Assembly (NCBI GenBank): GCA_025267735.1
Contig: CM046299.1
Span: 15,336,232-15,400,231 of the forward strand
Length of the DNA stretch: 64,000 nucleotides
Origin: Mactra quadrangularis
Taxonomy: Eukaryota > Mollusca > Bivalvia > Venerida > Mactridae
Direction of reading: 5' to 3'
Shown here: positions 1 through 10,778 of the stretch, one piece after another
Numbering within the stretch: position 1 is the first letter of the stretch
How the letters are laid out: each line of letters opens with the position of its first letter
The notes under the pieces: model-generated
What the model was told of the DNA's origin: nothing
Databases searched by the model: none
Seen by the model: the letters and a program-made list of their open reading frames with translations, nothing else
Translations under genes and position numbers: made by a program

Positions 1-159
1 TGTTTATCAACCACTTACATATCCTAATTTCGTGGACTGCTCCAGCAGCTCCATCATGGTTTTAGTAGTTTAGCAGTAAACAAGTTTCCTCTTATTTACA
101 GTAACACAGTACTTACAGCTAAGCAAAATTTAAACTAGTTACACAAATCTTTTAACATT

Positions 160-390
160 TTATTGTGATTTAATAGCATCTTGTATTGGTATCGTGCTTC
201 GTTTAAATTTTTGAATCCGTTTAATCATACTAGGTTCTGTGTAACATTGTATAACCAACCCATATTTTTGTCTTTGCTGTAAATGCTTGCCTGTAACTGT
301 TCCTAGTAAGTTTATCAGAAAATGATTTTTAATATTGTCTAATGCCTTGACCTTAGTTTGAACCACAAGAAGACTGTAGTTTATACAAGA
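160..390 (-). CDS. Possible terminal exon of an unknown minus-strand gene
   Basis: An open frame ends in TAA at 162-160. It could begin after a splice-acceptor-like CTACAG on the minus strand near 379. The roughly 72 residues are rich in Lys, Gln and Ile, including KHLQQRQKYGLVIQCYTEP and KFKRSTIPIQDAIKSQ, and do not look like low-complexity AT-rich translation. AATAAA overlaps the stop codon. I do not recognise the family and see no second exon. It may be a chance frame, since open frames of this size are common in this AT-rich DNA. Matching transcripts would settle it. Confidence 0.2.
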   Translation of the reverse strand, partial: SCINYSLLVVQTKVKALDNIKNHFLINLLGTVTGKHLQQRQKYGLVIQCYTEPSMIKRIQKFKRSTIPIQDAIKSQ

Positions 391-624
391 TACTGACAAT
401 TGCACTTAAAGACTTACTTCTTACTTAAGTCCTTGGTCTTTTAAGGAAAGCATTTTGTGGAAAAGTTCTGATAGAGAGCAGACTTGCTTAGTGATCTTTG
501 TTAAATTTAATTCCAACTGTCAGTGAAGCTTACATTAACCTCAGTGTTTTTTTTCAAATATTCAATATATTCTGGATATTAGTTGTACACTAATACAGAC
601 AACTGTTTTTTCGATGTAAGATCG

Positions 625-735
625 CTTTATATTTCACCTTGTGAGCTCAGAAAATGACATTTTCAATCCACTTGTGAAAATGTTTTCTAAGCTCACTCGG
701 ACAAATACAAATAGATCTAACACCAAAATTGGCTA
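625..735. repeat. Dispersed repeat, copy 1 (GTGAGCTCAGAAAATGACAT family)
   Basis: The segment contains TTGTGAGCTCAGAAAATGAC and then an inverted partner near CTTGTGAAAATGTTTTCTAA, so it is partly self-complementary. Related sequence occurs near 41150-41240 and 49215-49300, including the shared phrases AAGATCTTA..ACACCAA, ACTTGTGAA and AATATCCTCT. It is probably a short foldback element. Superfamily is not determined. Confidence 0.55.
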
Positions 736-1354
736 ATATCCTCTATACCCTCAGTACATATTAAGTGCAGTAGTGTGTAATAAAAATGGGTTAATCTTTG
801 CACCACTGACAGTTTTATCATTTTTTTTACAGTAGAAGCATTTGAGCTGTCAATTCAAACAGGCTTTTTACATTGGTAAAGTATGCTATGTTAATTAATC
901 ACATGTGGTGTTTTATTGATACAAAGTCCTTTATTTTGGAGCAATTTAAAATTTAGTCTTGTTCGAGTCCCTTTTCTAACTAAAAGTTTATTTCAATTCA
1001 TTTTAGCTTGATTGTTAAAGAAGTTCTTACCACTAAATAATTGCTCTTAAGTTCATTTCCTGGTCTCGAAGTACCAATCGAGTAAGAGAAAGGTTCTTGC
1101 AAATTGTGACAAGTTTTAGACAAAAATTAAACCAAAGGGAGCTGCTTATCTCATGATTACACCAGTCCAACATGGTAACCTATCAACCATGCCCAGTCCT
1201 CTTCATCCTTTCGAAATCTGTAGTACTTCAGTTTAGGTTTCACCAGTTATCTTCTTAACAGCAGTTACCTCTGATAAGACTATCGGCTATCAATATACAC
1301 TTGGTGAAAGCCTAAGGTTGCTTGTTTGTCAATAGTGCTTGTTATTATACAGCT

Positions 1355-1485
1355 ATTACATTACCCATTTACATCTGGGCATGTAATGGTGTGAAGCTTA
1401 TGTATGTGCATTTCTTGCTCAAGGACATAATCAGTACCATGAAAAAGGAATCAAACCTTGACCTCAACCTATGAGGACAAGTACT
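1355..1485 (-). repeat. Degenerate SINE fragment (family C)
   Basis: Read on the minus strand it contains the module of family C: a B-box-like stretch, CTTGAGCAAGAAAT and a version of the GGTGTAAATGGGTA box (plus-strand CCCATTTACATCTGGG). Better copies lie at 28734-28950, 49868-50072 and 53453-53660. The copy is old and has no clear target duplication. The rest of 1-1760 holds nothing I can assign. Confidence 0.4.
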
Positions 1486-1771
1486 ACCATTTGACTAATT
1501 CAGTATTATCGTAACTTTTCAAGTTCCATTCATGAAAACTTCATATATAGACGAAAAGTATTAACCTGGCACTCCATGCATATTAGAAACTTAACATAGA
1601 CCTAAAAAACAATACTTGCTATATAAATGTTTAAAGCAATGTGTAGGTAATTTCATAAAAGCAACAAGTATAAAAAAGTTTGTTACGATTTCAAACAGAG
1701 TGCCAGTTTAATGCTATTCGACAATACCAATTATGAACAAAGCAAAAACAAAAGTAAAAAAATCTGTAACA

Positions 1772-1777
1772 TTTATT
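1772..1777 (-). terminator. Candidate poly(A) signal for the ATP synthase subunit c gene
   Basis: The minus strand reads AATAAA here (plus TTTATT), about 270 bases beyond the stop at 2047. This would give a 3' UTR of usual size. It is chosen by position and motif only. Confidence 0.45.
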
Positions 1778-2046
1778 TAAATCTTTTTTTTAAATATAGA
1801 TTCTAGACAATCCAATTTAACAGGCAAACCAAAGTAGCATATGTTACATAGCACTAGGTCCCTGATGCTGTGATATCTCAAGTTTACATAGACTGTTCTA
1901 ACCTTGGATTGTACTTGTTAGTCACTTTTGTTCCCTTATCACTAAATACAGAATCGCAATTTTAACATATTTTCAAACATGGTGGATTAATCTCACACTA
2001 ATACATTGTCAAAAAAAACAAATGGAAAAACTACAGTTAGTTATGA

Positions 2047-4956
2047 TTAAATAGCATAGACGATCATGAAGGCCATCATAAGACAGAAAAGACCCATAGC
2101 TTCACATAAAGCAAATCCTAAAATGGCATAACCGAAAAGCTGTTGTTTCAATGATGGGTTTCTGGCAAAAGCAATACACATACTTCCGAAGATGGATCCA
2201 ATACCAGCTCCTGTAAAAGTAGAAACAAATATATTTTTTAATTAATACAAAAATGACAACTGCAATAAGTTATTTCAGATAGAACCAGTTAATGATTGTT
2301 TGTCGGAGAATTCTTCTCGGATTCACCACCAAAGTAATAGAAGACGTTTTACTTCAACATGCCTCTCAAAAAATTTTGTTGGCTACCAAATAACTGATCC
2401 ACTGAAAATAAGACAACCGATCGTTCACTCAAGTGAATTTTTTCTTCTAGTCACTACGAAACCAAAATCCTTTAATTACAAGTTTTTAGATCACTGCAAC
2501 TTATGCAATTACTACACTAGAACTTAAGTCTGTGAACAAAAACATAAAACCTTCAAGTGTTATAATCTAGTTATTCATAATTATCATACTGCATAGATTG
2601 TTCACTAGCTCTATAGCATCAAAACATCTGTTGACCACACAGCCACAACAGTCATGATGTGGAGTGATAACCTTCATGTTCTTACAGGGTTCTAGAACCA
2701 ACCAGTTGCAATTCATAGATTCGAGTTTAACAGTACAAACAAAAACTATAAACAAACCTGATCCAGCTACTCCTACAGTGGCAGCACCGGCACCAATATA
2801 TCTGGCAGCCTGATCGATATCACGTTTAGCTACACTGGTTTGGATATTTCTGAGCTGTAAAAGAAAAAGTATTGTTATTGTAAACATCCTCTAATTAATT
2901 ACTTACTAGACATGATGATAAAATTTGTTGAGACTTAATATGTGATGTTTAAGTATGACTAAGTTGGCTTCTTTATATTAATCTTCAATTGACTTCACTC
3001 TTGCATCTTTTATAAAGTAATTCCAGCTCAGTGAAATTTCCTTCATGCAGGAAATTTTCTCATTTACGACTAGATTGGTGAAGCAATGTAAGCCTAATTT
3101 CAAGCTCAAGAACGTAAGTCATCACTTGTGTACTTCCCAATCAGTATCCACTAGGTCGCCCGAACAGGTCATATTGCAGCTAGCACTATACCTTGTTTGT
3201 AGAAATTTGGTAGTCCAACCAGACATTTTAGTGGATTTTGTGGAATTACATAGACTTATCTAATACAAAGGCAATTGAAGTTTACTCTCTGTACAAAACC
3301 AACGTTTCACTGATACAAGTAAAGGAAATAAGCAAGTTATGCAATTCATTCAAACAACCATTTAATGCTACTCCTGCTAATTCAACTGCAATATTAAATT
3401 GCAAAATGAAACATGCAGAGATTGATTAACCATTGAAAAAAGAGAACTTACCTGGCTCATTAATACATTTGTGCTGACTGGGGTGAGGGCAGAGCTCTGA
3501 AATACAAACACGAAACATTTCAGTATACATGGGTGGCAAATTAGTATGAAAACCATCCTCAAAATTTACACATGTATAAATTATAACTCATAGTTCAAGA
3601 TAGTTGATAGTATTTGTACACATAAGATTGTTTTGAACCTGAAAAATCGTTAAGTCTGAAAACCTGATCAACTTTCAAATTAATCCAGAAATGAGAAACT
3701 TTGAAACTCTTTAATTATCAGCTAGAACAACTGGGCAGTGTTGTATGGCGATGTTGTAACTAAATGTTTTTAACTTAGAAGCAGTCAACATGTAAGAAGA
3801 TTAATGTAAAAGAAGATAAAATGGAACTTACGTCTTTTTGGAAAGCTGTGCAGCTGATTGGTCTGATTGTTTTACACCCATTTGCAGCCTGAAAATATTA
3901 AGATAAACCTAGTTGACACTCTACAACAAAAAAGGTATCAATCGCAAAACTTTCAAACTAAAAAAGTGGACAACGAATCATCTTCGACATGATTTATGTA
4001 CGAAGAATTCTCAAAATCCTCAGTTAAACTAACTTCTCACTAAAAAGGACTATTTACAGGCCTGAATCCTTCAATTTTGGTACACACTATAACATAACTT
4101 AGAAGAGTGAAGAGGTAAATCTTGACCTTGGCTAAACTGAATTCCATTGAATCAACTTTTCAAATGCAACAAAAAATTTAAAACAGAATCAACTAGTAAA
4201 ATCTATTACAAACTTTCTCTTATTAGCTAGATAAAACTATAAAAAATCAATTAAGAGACAGGGTTAGGCGCACTGTCATGTTGATTTTGACAGCCTTAGC
4301 AAATTTAGGGTCGTCATGTCCTAGGCTATCATCCAATCAACAAAAATATCAGCATGATGGCCACATTAGCACCAAACTTATAAAGTAAGTTTTTAAGCTT
4401 GCTGTATAATTCATTGAGCTACATGTACTTCAATGACAGACTGTCCTCAATTTTAAGTTACCCCACCCACTTAGCAAAAGGTCAATTGAAAGTCTAACTT
4501 AAGTTTGGTTTCTTGCAAATTTATTGTGAAACGTTACTTATACATGTTAGAGGATAGGAAGTTATAACTTGAGTTCATTTTAAACCAATAATCATGCATA
4601 TTCTAAGAACACTTCAAATTGCTTATTCAAGGTCAATTCCTCTTTTCTCAAGATAAGCGAATTGACATGTTCATTCAGCACTAAAATCAAGAACATTTCG
4701 AATAAATTCGTCACTAGAAGCGTGACATTGTGCCTTAAAAGCGTGAAAGTTTTTGTTGCACACACAAATCTGAGGAGACTAACCCTAAAATAGGATTTCT
4801 CGCAAGTGGTCCAAAACCGGCAACCTTTTGACCTCAACTTTGACAACAAAATTTAACTAATTTACAAACGTCAAACAAGAGCAAAGCTTAAAAAAACGAA
4901 AAGTAACTTACCAAAACTCTGGTTGCTGGGGTAGCGATTCTTGCACAAGCGTACAT
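2047..4956 (-). CDS. ATP5MC: ATP synthase F0 subunit c, mitochondrial precursor
   Basis: Complete gene for the proteolipid of the c-ring, which carries protons across the inner mitochondrial membrane in complex V. Coding exons (minus strand) are 4956-4912, 3888-3832, 3496-3452, 2854-2758 and 2210-2047, all with GT-AG introns. The spliced product is 135 residues. Residues 1 to about 60 are a basic, hydroxyl-rich import presequence starting [15 protein letters not shown]. The mature part begins near [14 protein letters not shown] and forms two transmembrane helices: a Gly-rich first helix ([20 protein letters not shown]), then the polar loop [11 protein letters not shown], then [14 protein letters not shown]. 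Glu118 is the proton-binding carboxylate and Lys103 sits where animals carry trimethyl-lysine. The first ATG in the first coding exon was chosen because it gives a typical presequence. The first three junctions are phase 0. The last splits the Gly codon in VAGSG/AGIGS. Length and loop match animal P1-P3 isoforms. Confidence 0.97.
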
Positions 4957-5300
4957 GGTTGCAGAGTATGTGAACTTGAGACCGACCTACAAAAAGAAAA
5001 ATTTACCGGTTGACAACAGATAATAATACAAGTTTACACGGAAAAGTAAGCGGTGTCCGTTAAAAATATCTATGCAAATTACATAAGCAATACATTAAAA
5101 TCAAAAGCGCGATATGTCAATAAACGATGATAAAGATTACTTGACAAAATCAATGGATATTATTCCGAATTCTAACTGACGACTCTCACCTTTGCAACGA
5201 ACAGAGGAGACCGAATGACTGCGCATGCACCAAACAAACTTCCGCTAAGTCTAGCGGACAACGTCACTGTGTGGAAGCATGAATGCGTGTAGAGACACGT
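4957..5300 (-). promoter_or_regulatory. ATP5MC: 5' UTR, first non-coding exon and promoter region of ATP5MC
   Basis: The coding exon has a 30-base 5' UTR (4986-4957) preceded by a splice acceptor TTTGTAG. A donor AAAG/GTGAGAG lies at 5190/5189 on the minus strand, so a non-coding first exon probably ends at 5190 and starts somewhere in 5200-5300. That stretch is CpG-richer than its surroundings, as expected for a housekeeping promoter. I see no clear TATA box. The start site is inferred. Confidence 0.6.
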
Positions 5301-6383
5301 CTTAGATGCGAGATTTTTCGCTCGGTGCTCACTGTTCAAAGCTTGGTAAAAGTAGATATCAACCCGGGTTGTTCCATGCTAAGAGTTTAAAACATTAAAA
5401 AATACAATTTACTTAAATTCGTTTAGACCTGTTTCAGATCAGTGACAATATTCCGGTACAACCAATCTTCGGTCAGCTAACGGTTGTGACCGAAAATAGA
5501 TTGTTGCGGGATATACCAACCTGTATTCTTTGGGTTGTTCTAGATGCCTAATATACGTGAGCGAAATTAAAAATCGCTGAACGGCTCAATAAACCGGACA
5601 CTTTAAAAACAGCTGTTTTCAAGCAAGTGTCGTGATATAACTCATATAGACTATAGTGTTAGTTAATGATTAAAGATAAAGAAATTATTTAAAGCCAATC
5701 CACAATCATTATTCTAGGTTTTCAAGAACGCCCTGATAAATGACTACAAATCGTAACATTTTAATTTATAACAGAACAGATTCTTTTTAACAGGGTTTGA
5801 GCAATAGGGTAAGGTGGGGTAATACGCCCAGTCGAGGTAAAACGCCCACCCCGATTATTTTTGAAAATATCATGATTAGCAGACTTCATGGCACCGTGAC
5901 GTCATCAGTCGCGTCGATTTTACTTGCTGACCGAAAGTAGCGGGAAAAAAGTAAATAGTGAGTATTTTATCATTGTTTAAATAAAACATGCGCGTTTCTT
6001 GTAATTTTAGCCTTACAGTAATTTTGCTGTAAATCCTTTACTTTCTGTCGTATGTAATTTTCCCAAGTGTTATTCGATAGTGTAAACTTAAACATTTAAA
6101 AAAAACTCGACTATAGACAGTTATCTCCCTTTCAATATTCTGTTATCTTTGACAAACTACTATTGGATGTAAGGGGGCAAAACGCCCATTACTATGTCGG
6201 GGTAAGAAGCCTAGCATGGGCGTTATGCCCCCCAAACATATTAAACATGATGTTTAGAATTTTTGACTAATACCAAAATTTTACCTCGTTTGTGCGATGT
6301 CACAGACATGCATTAGTCTAAAAGACGCTTCTAATCTATCATCAAATTTATCAAGAATAATAGTTGATTCTCATTTTTCAGAC

Positions 6384-8626
6384 ATGGTGAGATCTTATAA
6401 AAGAAAGACGGACAGAGGTAGTTATGGCCCTGATACCCTTTCCGATGCGCTTAAGGCATTAGGTGACGGTATGCCTCTTATTCAAGCTAGTAAGCAGTAT
6501 GGTGTGCCAGCTAGAACTCTACGACGCCACCGTGACAAGAAAGTCAGAAAGCCAGGTGCTATACAGTTGGGTCGATACCAGAACGCAATCCCAGAAATAG
6601 TAGAAAATGAACTTAAAGAGCACGTAGTAAATATGGAAAAACGTATGTTCGGGTTGCAAACGAGAGACGTACAAAGACTAGCATTTGACGTTGCCGTAAA
6701 ATCAGGAATAAAACATCCGTTTAACAAAACAAAACGCATTGCTGGTAAAGACTGGGTACAGGGATTTCTTTCCCGCCACCACCTTACTATCAGGCAGCCG
6801 CAAGCAACGAGTCTTGCTCGCGCTGTTGGTTTTAATAAACCTAAAGTCACTGAATTTTTTGACCTTTACAAGACTTGCCTTGAAACGAAACGTTACCAGC
6901 CTTCTAAAATATGGAACATGGATGAAACTGGGGTGACAACCGTCCAAAAACCAGGGAAAATCATGGCTTCTAAAGGTACACGACAAGTAGGAAAACTAAC
7001 CAGTGCTGAGAGAGGAACACTCATAACCATGATATGCGCATGTAGTGCTGCAGGTAACACCTAACTTAAAAAATGAATTTAAACTAAATGCTTCATTTTA
7101 TATAACGCATTGTCAGCACAATTTAGTTGTATTACGACGATCTACTCGCCTAACATAATGTTTGTCAATTATGGCTATAATCAGTACCATCCCACAATTC
7201 TTCAAGACCTACAACTTCGTAACAAAACAATGGAATGAATTTTCATATTTGTCTAAATTTGGGGAAGGGTATAATCAATATTGTGCCACAAGCCGAGATT
7301 ACATTAACTTAATTTAAATGACGATGCTGATGTATGAGGTTTAGGCTTAAGACTAGGGTTATTGTCAGTGGAGGATAGGGTTATGATTATAGTTAGCGTT
7401 ACAATTTCGGTTAATGTGAGGATATGGGTAAGGGTTTGGATGACTTCCTTCTAACATTTAGTTTGTTTTGTTTGTCTATTTTAGGCTCTTTCCTGCCACC
7501 TTTTTACATCTTTCCCAGGAAGCGTATGGTGGAGACACTTATGAAAGATGCACCACCACAGTCTGTTGGACATTGCAGCGCAAGTGGATGGACTGATTCT
7601 GAGTTATTTGTATTATGGCTTCGGCATTTTGTTGCTTTTACCAACTGTTCAGAAAGAAATCCTCATCTAATAATGTTAGATGGTCATCATAGTCATAAGT
7701 CACTAGAAGCAATAGAGTTCTGCCGCTCCAATGGAATTGAATTAATTACTTTTCCCCCACATAGCACTCACAAAATGCAACCACTTGATAGAACGTACTT
7801 CAAGTCATTCAAAGCCGCTTTTAATTTAGAAGCTGACAATTGGATGGTGACTCATGCAGGAAAAAGAATTACTGTATATGAAATGGCCGGTTTAACTGGA
7901 AAAGCCTTCGTGAGAACTGCATTAGCTGAAAAGGCTATAAAAGGATTTAAAACCTGTGGACTATGGCCATTTGATCCAAATGTATTTACTGACACTGACT
8001 TTGATGGTGCAAAAGTAACAGAAGAAGACATTACAGACCTAATAAATGATAATAGAAGGGGTGTAGTTGGTGTGGGTACGATGGGTGGTGGTGGCGGTGT
8101 AGTTGTTGAGGGTACTGTGGGTGTTGGTGGTGGTGGTGTAGTTGTTCAGGGTTCTGTGGGTGGTGGTGTAGTTGTTGAGGGTACGATGGGTGGTGGTGTA
8201 GTTGTTCAGGGTTCTGTTGGTGGTGGTGTAGTTGTTGAGGGTACGATGGGTGGTGGTGGTGGTGGTGGTGGTGGTGGTGTAGTTATTGAGGGTAATATGG
8301 GTGGTGGTGTAGTTGTTGAGGGTAATATGGGTGGTGGTGGTGTAGTTGTTGAGGGTAATATGGGTGGTGGTGGTGTAGTTGTTGAGGGTACTGTGGATTG
8401 TGGTGGTGGTGGTGTAGTTGTTGAGGGTAATATGGGTGGTGGTGGTGGTGTAGTTGTTGAGGGTAATATGGGTGGTGGTGGTGGTGTAGTTGTTGAGGGT
8501 AATAGACCGAGGGATGTCTGGGTACAGTGCCAGATATGTAAGCTTTGGGCACATGAGGTATGCACACCAGGGACTGCACAATTTATCTGTCCTAATTGTG
8601 AGTCAGATTACTCAGACACAGACTAA
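6384..8626 (+). CDS. Pogo-like DDE transposase with Gly-rich tract and PHD-like tail
   Basis: Two exons, 6384-7053 and 7485-8626 (GCAG/GTAACA donor, TTTTAG acceptor, codon split after one base), encode 603 residues. Residues 1-60 carry a psq/HTH-type DNA-binding region (YKRKTDRGSYGPDTLSDALK, then a second helix pair ending PARTLRRH). A CENP-B-like second HTH follows (KDWVQGFLSRHHLTIRQPQA). The catalytic core has Asp180 in WNMDETG, Asp289 in MLDGHHSHKS and Asp325 in MQPLDRTYFKSFK, with 35 residues between the last two. About residues 415-564 are iterations of VVVEG and polyglycine. The C-terminus has C-x2-C-x4-W-x-H-x2-C and a final C-x2-C, a partial PHD/zinc-ribbon pattern. ATG 6384 follows a TTTTTCAG acceptor-like site and begins the conserved MVRSYKRKT. 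An in-frame ATG at 6297 would add 29 residues. No stops or frameshifts are visible. Confidence 0.9.
8060..8505 (+). repeat. In-frame GGTGGTGGTGTAGTTGTTGAGGG-type minisatellite
   Basis: About a dozen imperfect units of (GGT)n GTAGTTGTTGAGGGTA..ATGG run through the transposase coding region and keep its frame, giving GGGVVVEG(N/T)MGGG. The opposite strand is also open for long stretches and reads NNYTTTT or HHHPYYPQQL. That is a consequence of the repeat and not a gene. The length differences between units suggest replication slippage. Confidence 0.9.
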
Positions 8627-8801
8627 ATCGTATCGTTTTGGTTTTTAGTTTTTTTCTACTTCGTGTAAAAAAGACTAGATTTGGTGTTGTAAAATTTTGT
8701 ATGATGTTTCAATATTTTAACGGTACATAATCTATTTTTTACAGGAAGTCGAAAAATTTCTAACACACCAATTCATACAGTCCTTGCAGGTTGGAATTGA
8801 A

Positions 8802-9028
8802 ATAAAGATCGTTATATGTCTACATTTACAGCTTATCTATTACTCTAGGCACAAGCAATATGGTATGATACAAGGCAACAGTAGGCGTCATTGTATTTTG
8901 AATATGATACCTGGCTACTAATTGTAATTCAAAATACATTGACGCCTACAGTTGCCTTGTATCATACCATATCGCTTGTGCCTAGAGAAATAGATAAACT
9001 GTAAATCTAGACATATAACGATCTTTAT
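8802..9028. repeat. Long inverted repeat near the 3' end of the pogo-like element
   Basis: Left arm 8802-8903 and right arm 8937-9028 are near-complementary (for example GGCACAAGCAATATGGTATG versus CATACCATATCGCTTGTGCC), with a 33-base loop. The arms have a few indels. It lies after the transposase stop and before the subterminal repeats. It could be a nested foldback MITE or an element-specific structure. Confidence 0.85.
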
Positions 9029-9486
9029 GTTGCTTAAAAGGAATGGGGCAAAACGCCTATGTTGGGCTTTATGCCCCCTTGTGTTGGGCGTTTTGCCCCA
9101 GGTAATGGGGCAAAAAGGCCAAAAAATTTTTTTTGTTTATTGCTTATTGTATTGTTGTATTTTAATTCAAAAATAAATTGACCACAATAAAATGATCTAT
9201 ACTTAGCTGTGTTTTACTTTACTAAATATTGTCTTAATATCATGAAGAGTAAAAAAATTGCAGCATTTTTTCCTTAACATGGGCCTCTTGCCCCACTTTA
9301 CCCTACTCATCACCCATCATGATAATCATTTTGCGTAGATTCGATTAATGAAACATTCTGCTGAAACATTTTAATGATTTTTTTGCGAGTTAGCTCATTT
9401 ATTCTTTTTTGGTATTAAAATTATTTTTTTGTTTTGTTTTGCCATAACAAAATAATTGGTCACCAAAATATTTTAGTTTTCTATTA

Positions 9487-9840
9487 AAATTTCCATGGGG
9501 ATTCGAACCCAAAACTTCTCGAGTCGTAAGCAGACACTCTAGGTAACATGTACGTCACCACCGTGAAAAGCTAGCTTGAAATGCCATATAATATCTTTTC
9601 TACATACACCATTGTATGAATGGTGACCATTCCTTAACAGAATTCGTCCTCGAGTTCTTGGAGCTTGATTGACTGTGGAACTTTCTTAGGATGCAATCAC
9701 AGGATTCCTTATGGTTTATTTACGTTGGGCGCCAAATGTAACCCGATAAAATCCATAGTCCGAACTAAGATTCAAATTAACCCAAGACATCTCGAGTGTG
9801 TTTACAAGCGGACACTCCACGTCACTATAAAAGCTAGTTG
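9487..9840 (-). repeat. Two degenerate tRNA-like SINE heads
   Basis: On the minus strand, 9560-9490 reads a tRNA-like head with GAGTGTCTGCTTACGACTCG and a perfect B box GGTTCGAATCCCC. A second, more decayed copy at 9835-9755 reads GGAGTGTCCGCTTGTAAAC and GGGTTAATTTGAATC. The ends of the head do not pair as an acceptor stem, so these are not functional tRNA genes. Tails are not resolved. Confidence 0.5.
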
Positions 9841-10028
9841 AAGGCGGGGGAGTAATGGTGTCGTATTATACCTCAGCAATGATTATATGTTTGTCATTTT
9901 TGCGGCATTTCTTGGACTTTTGATACATACATTGTAGTTACAAGCAATGCAAAATTGTAGCCCAATGATTCAGTGCTCTCGATACATGTACTTTGGTCCT
10001 AAATATCGAATCATTGCATTCATACAAG

Positions 10029-10105
10029 CCATTCTCGTTCCCATCGTCTATATAGATTCTCGATACTAGATCGATAATCTTGATAACCTCGGGGTACGAG
10101 AATGG
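10029..10105. repeat. Palindromic MITE-like element, copy 1
   Basis: CCATTCTCGTTCCC at the left end pairs with GGGGTACGAGAATGG at the right, and the inner GATTCTCGAT / ATCGATAATC also pairs. Related palindromes sit at 10681-10778 and 30445-30510, and a half copy (AACCTCGGGGTTCGAGAATG) at 10488-10507. The core phrase is CGAGGTTATCAAGATTCTC. No coding content. Confidence 0.7.
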
Positions 10106-10680
10106 TATAAGCGGAAACACAATTACAACCATGATTTATAAATTATTATATTGTAATATAATTCATAGAACACAATTGTAAGCCCGTGAATTCGTCTAGT
10201 TATAAATGTCACTGCGCATGATACATGCATGTACACTTATTTTTTCATTAAAATTCCACTTTTCGATGATAAAGAGACTCTTTTTAGCTTTTAGATCAAC
10301 AAGAATTCTAAATTTGATTTTCTGTTTCTATAATTATATGACCTACACCAGAGACATAATGACATCTAATTCTCTGCCTTTACCAAAGACAAATAGCTAT
10401 GTCACTTCCTTTACCCAAGGACGTAGGGTCCCATTCTTGTACTCAGAGTCTAACTAGTAGGTTAGATAGTGAATCTTGATAGGCCTAACCTCGGGGTTCG
10501 AGAATGATGGGGTTCTTGCTTTACCGCAGATGTAGATCCACATGTGTTTTAACTTGATAGTTCAGTATTCATGATTTAGATAATGTATAATCACGCACAG
10601 GTATCATAGACATAGATAACATGTATCTAATTCCCTGCAGGTATTAAAAATAACTCAAAGAATAAATACTCGTCCAATCA

Positions 10681-10778
10681 CCCATGGCGACATTCTCGTT
10701 CCCAGAGTCTAGTAGGATTCTCAATACAATGCTAGTATTGAGAATCCTACTGGACTCTGGGAACAAGAATGCCATGGC
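10681..10778. repeat. Palindromic MITE-like element, copy 2
   Basis: Nearly perfect hairpin. The arm from CCCATGGCGACATTCTCG through AGTAGGATTCTCAATA is followed by a short loop CAATGCTAG and its complement ending CATGGCG. Only one two-base indel and two substitutions separate the arms. It belongs to the same family as 10029-10105. It lies about 550 bases upstream of the JAZF1 start codon. Confidence 0.85.

Larger units (their letters stand above)
5805..9305 (+). mobile_element. Complete pogo-like DNA transposon, 3497 bp, TA target duplication
   Basis: The element runs 5807-9303 between duplicated TA dinucleotides (5805-5806, 9304-9305). The left end reads GGGTAAGGTGGGGTAATACG and the right end, reverse-complemented, GGGTAAAGTGGGGCAAGAGG, giving imperfect terminal inverted repeats of about 25 bp ending in GCCCA. 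Subterminal copies of GGGGCAAAACGCCC or its complement occur near 5835, 6175, 6215, 9043, 9075, 9090 and 9105. These are candidate transposase-binding sites. Inside is a two-exon transposase with no visible lesion. TA duplication plus a DDD transposase with an N-terminal HTH fits the pogo branch of Tc1/mariner. It lies between the ATP5MC promoter and JAZF1. Confidence 0.92.

Noticed and set aside
8039..8581. Long antisense frames rich in Thr/Asn, Pro or His
   Set aside because: They are reverse readings of the GGT-rich minisatellite in the transposase exon.
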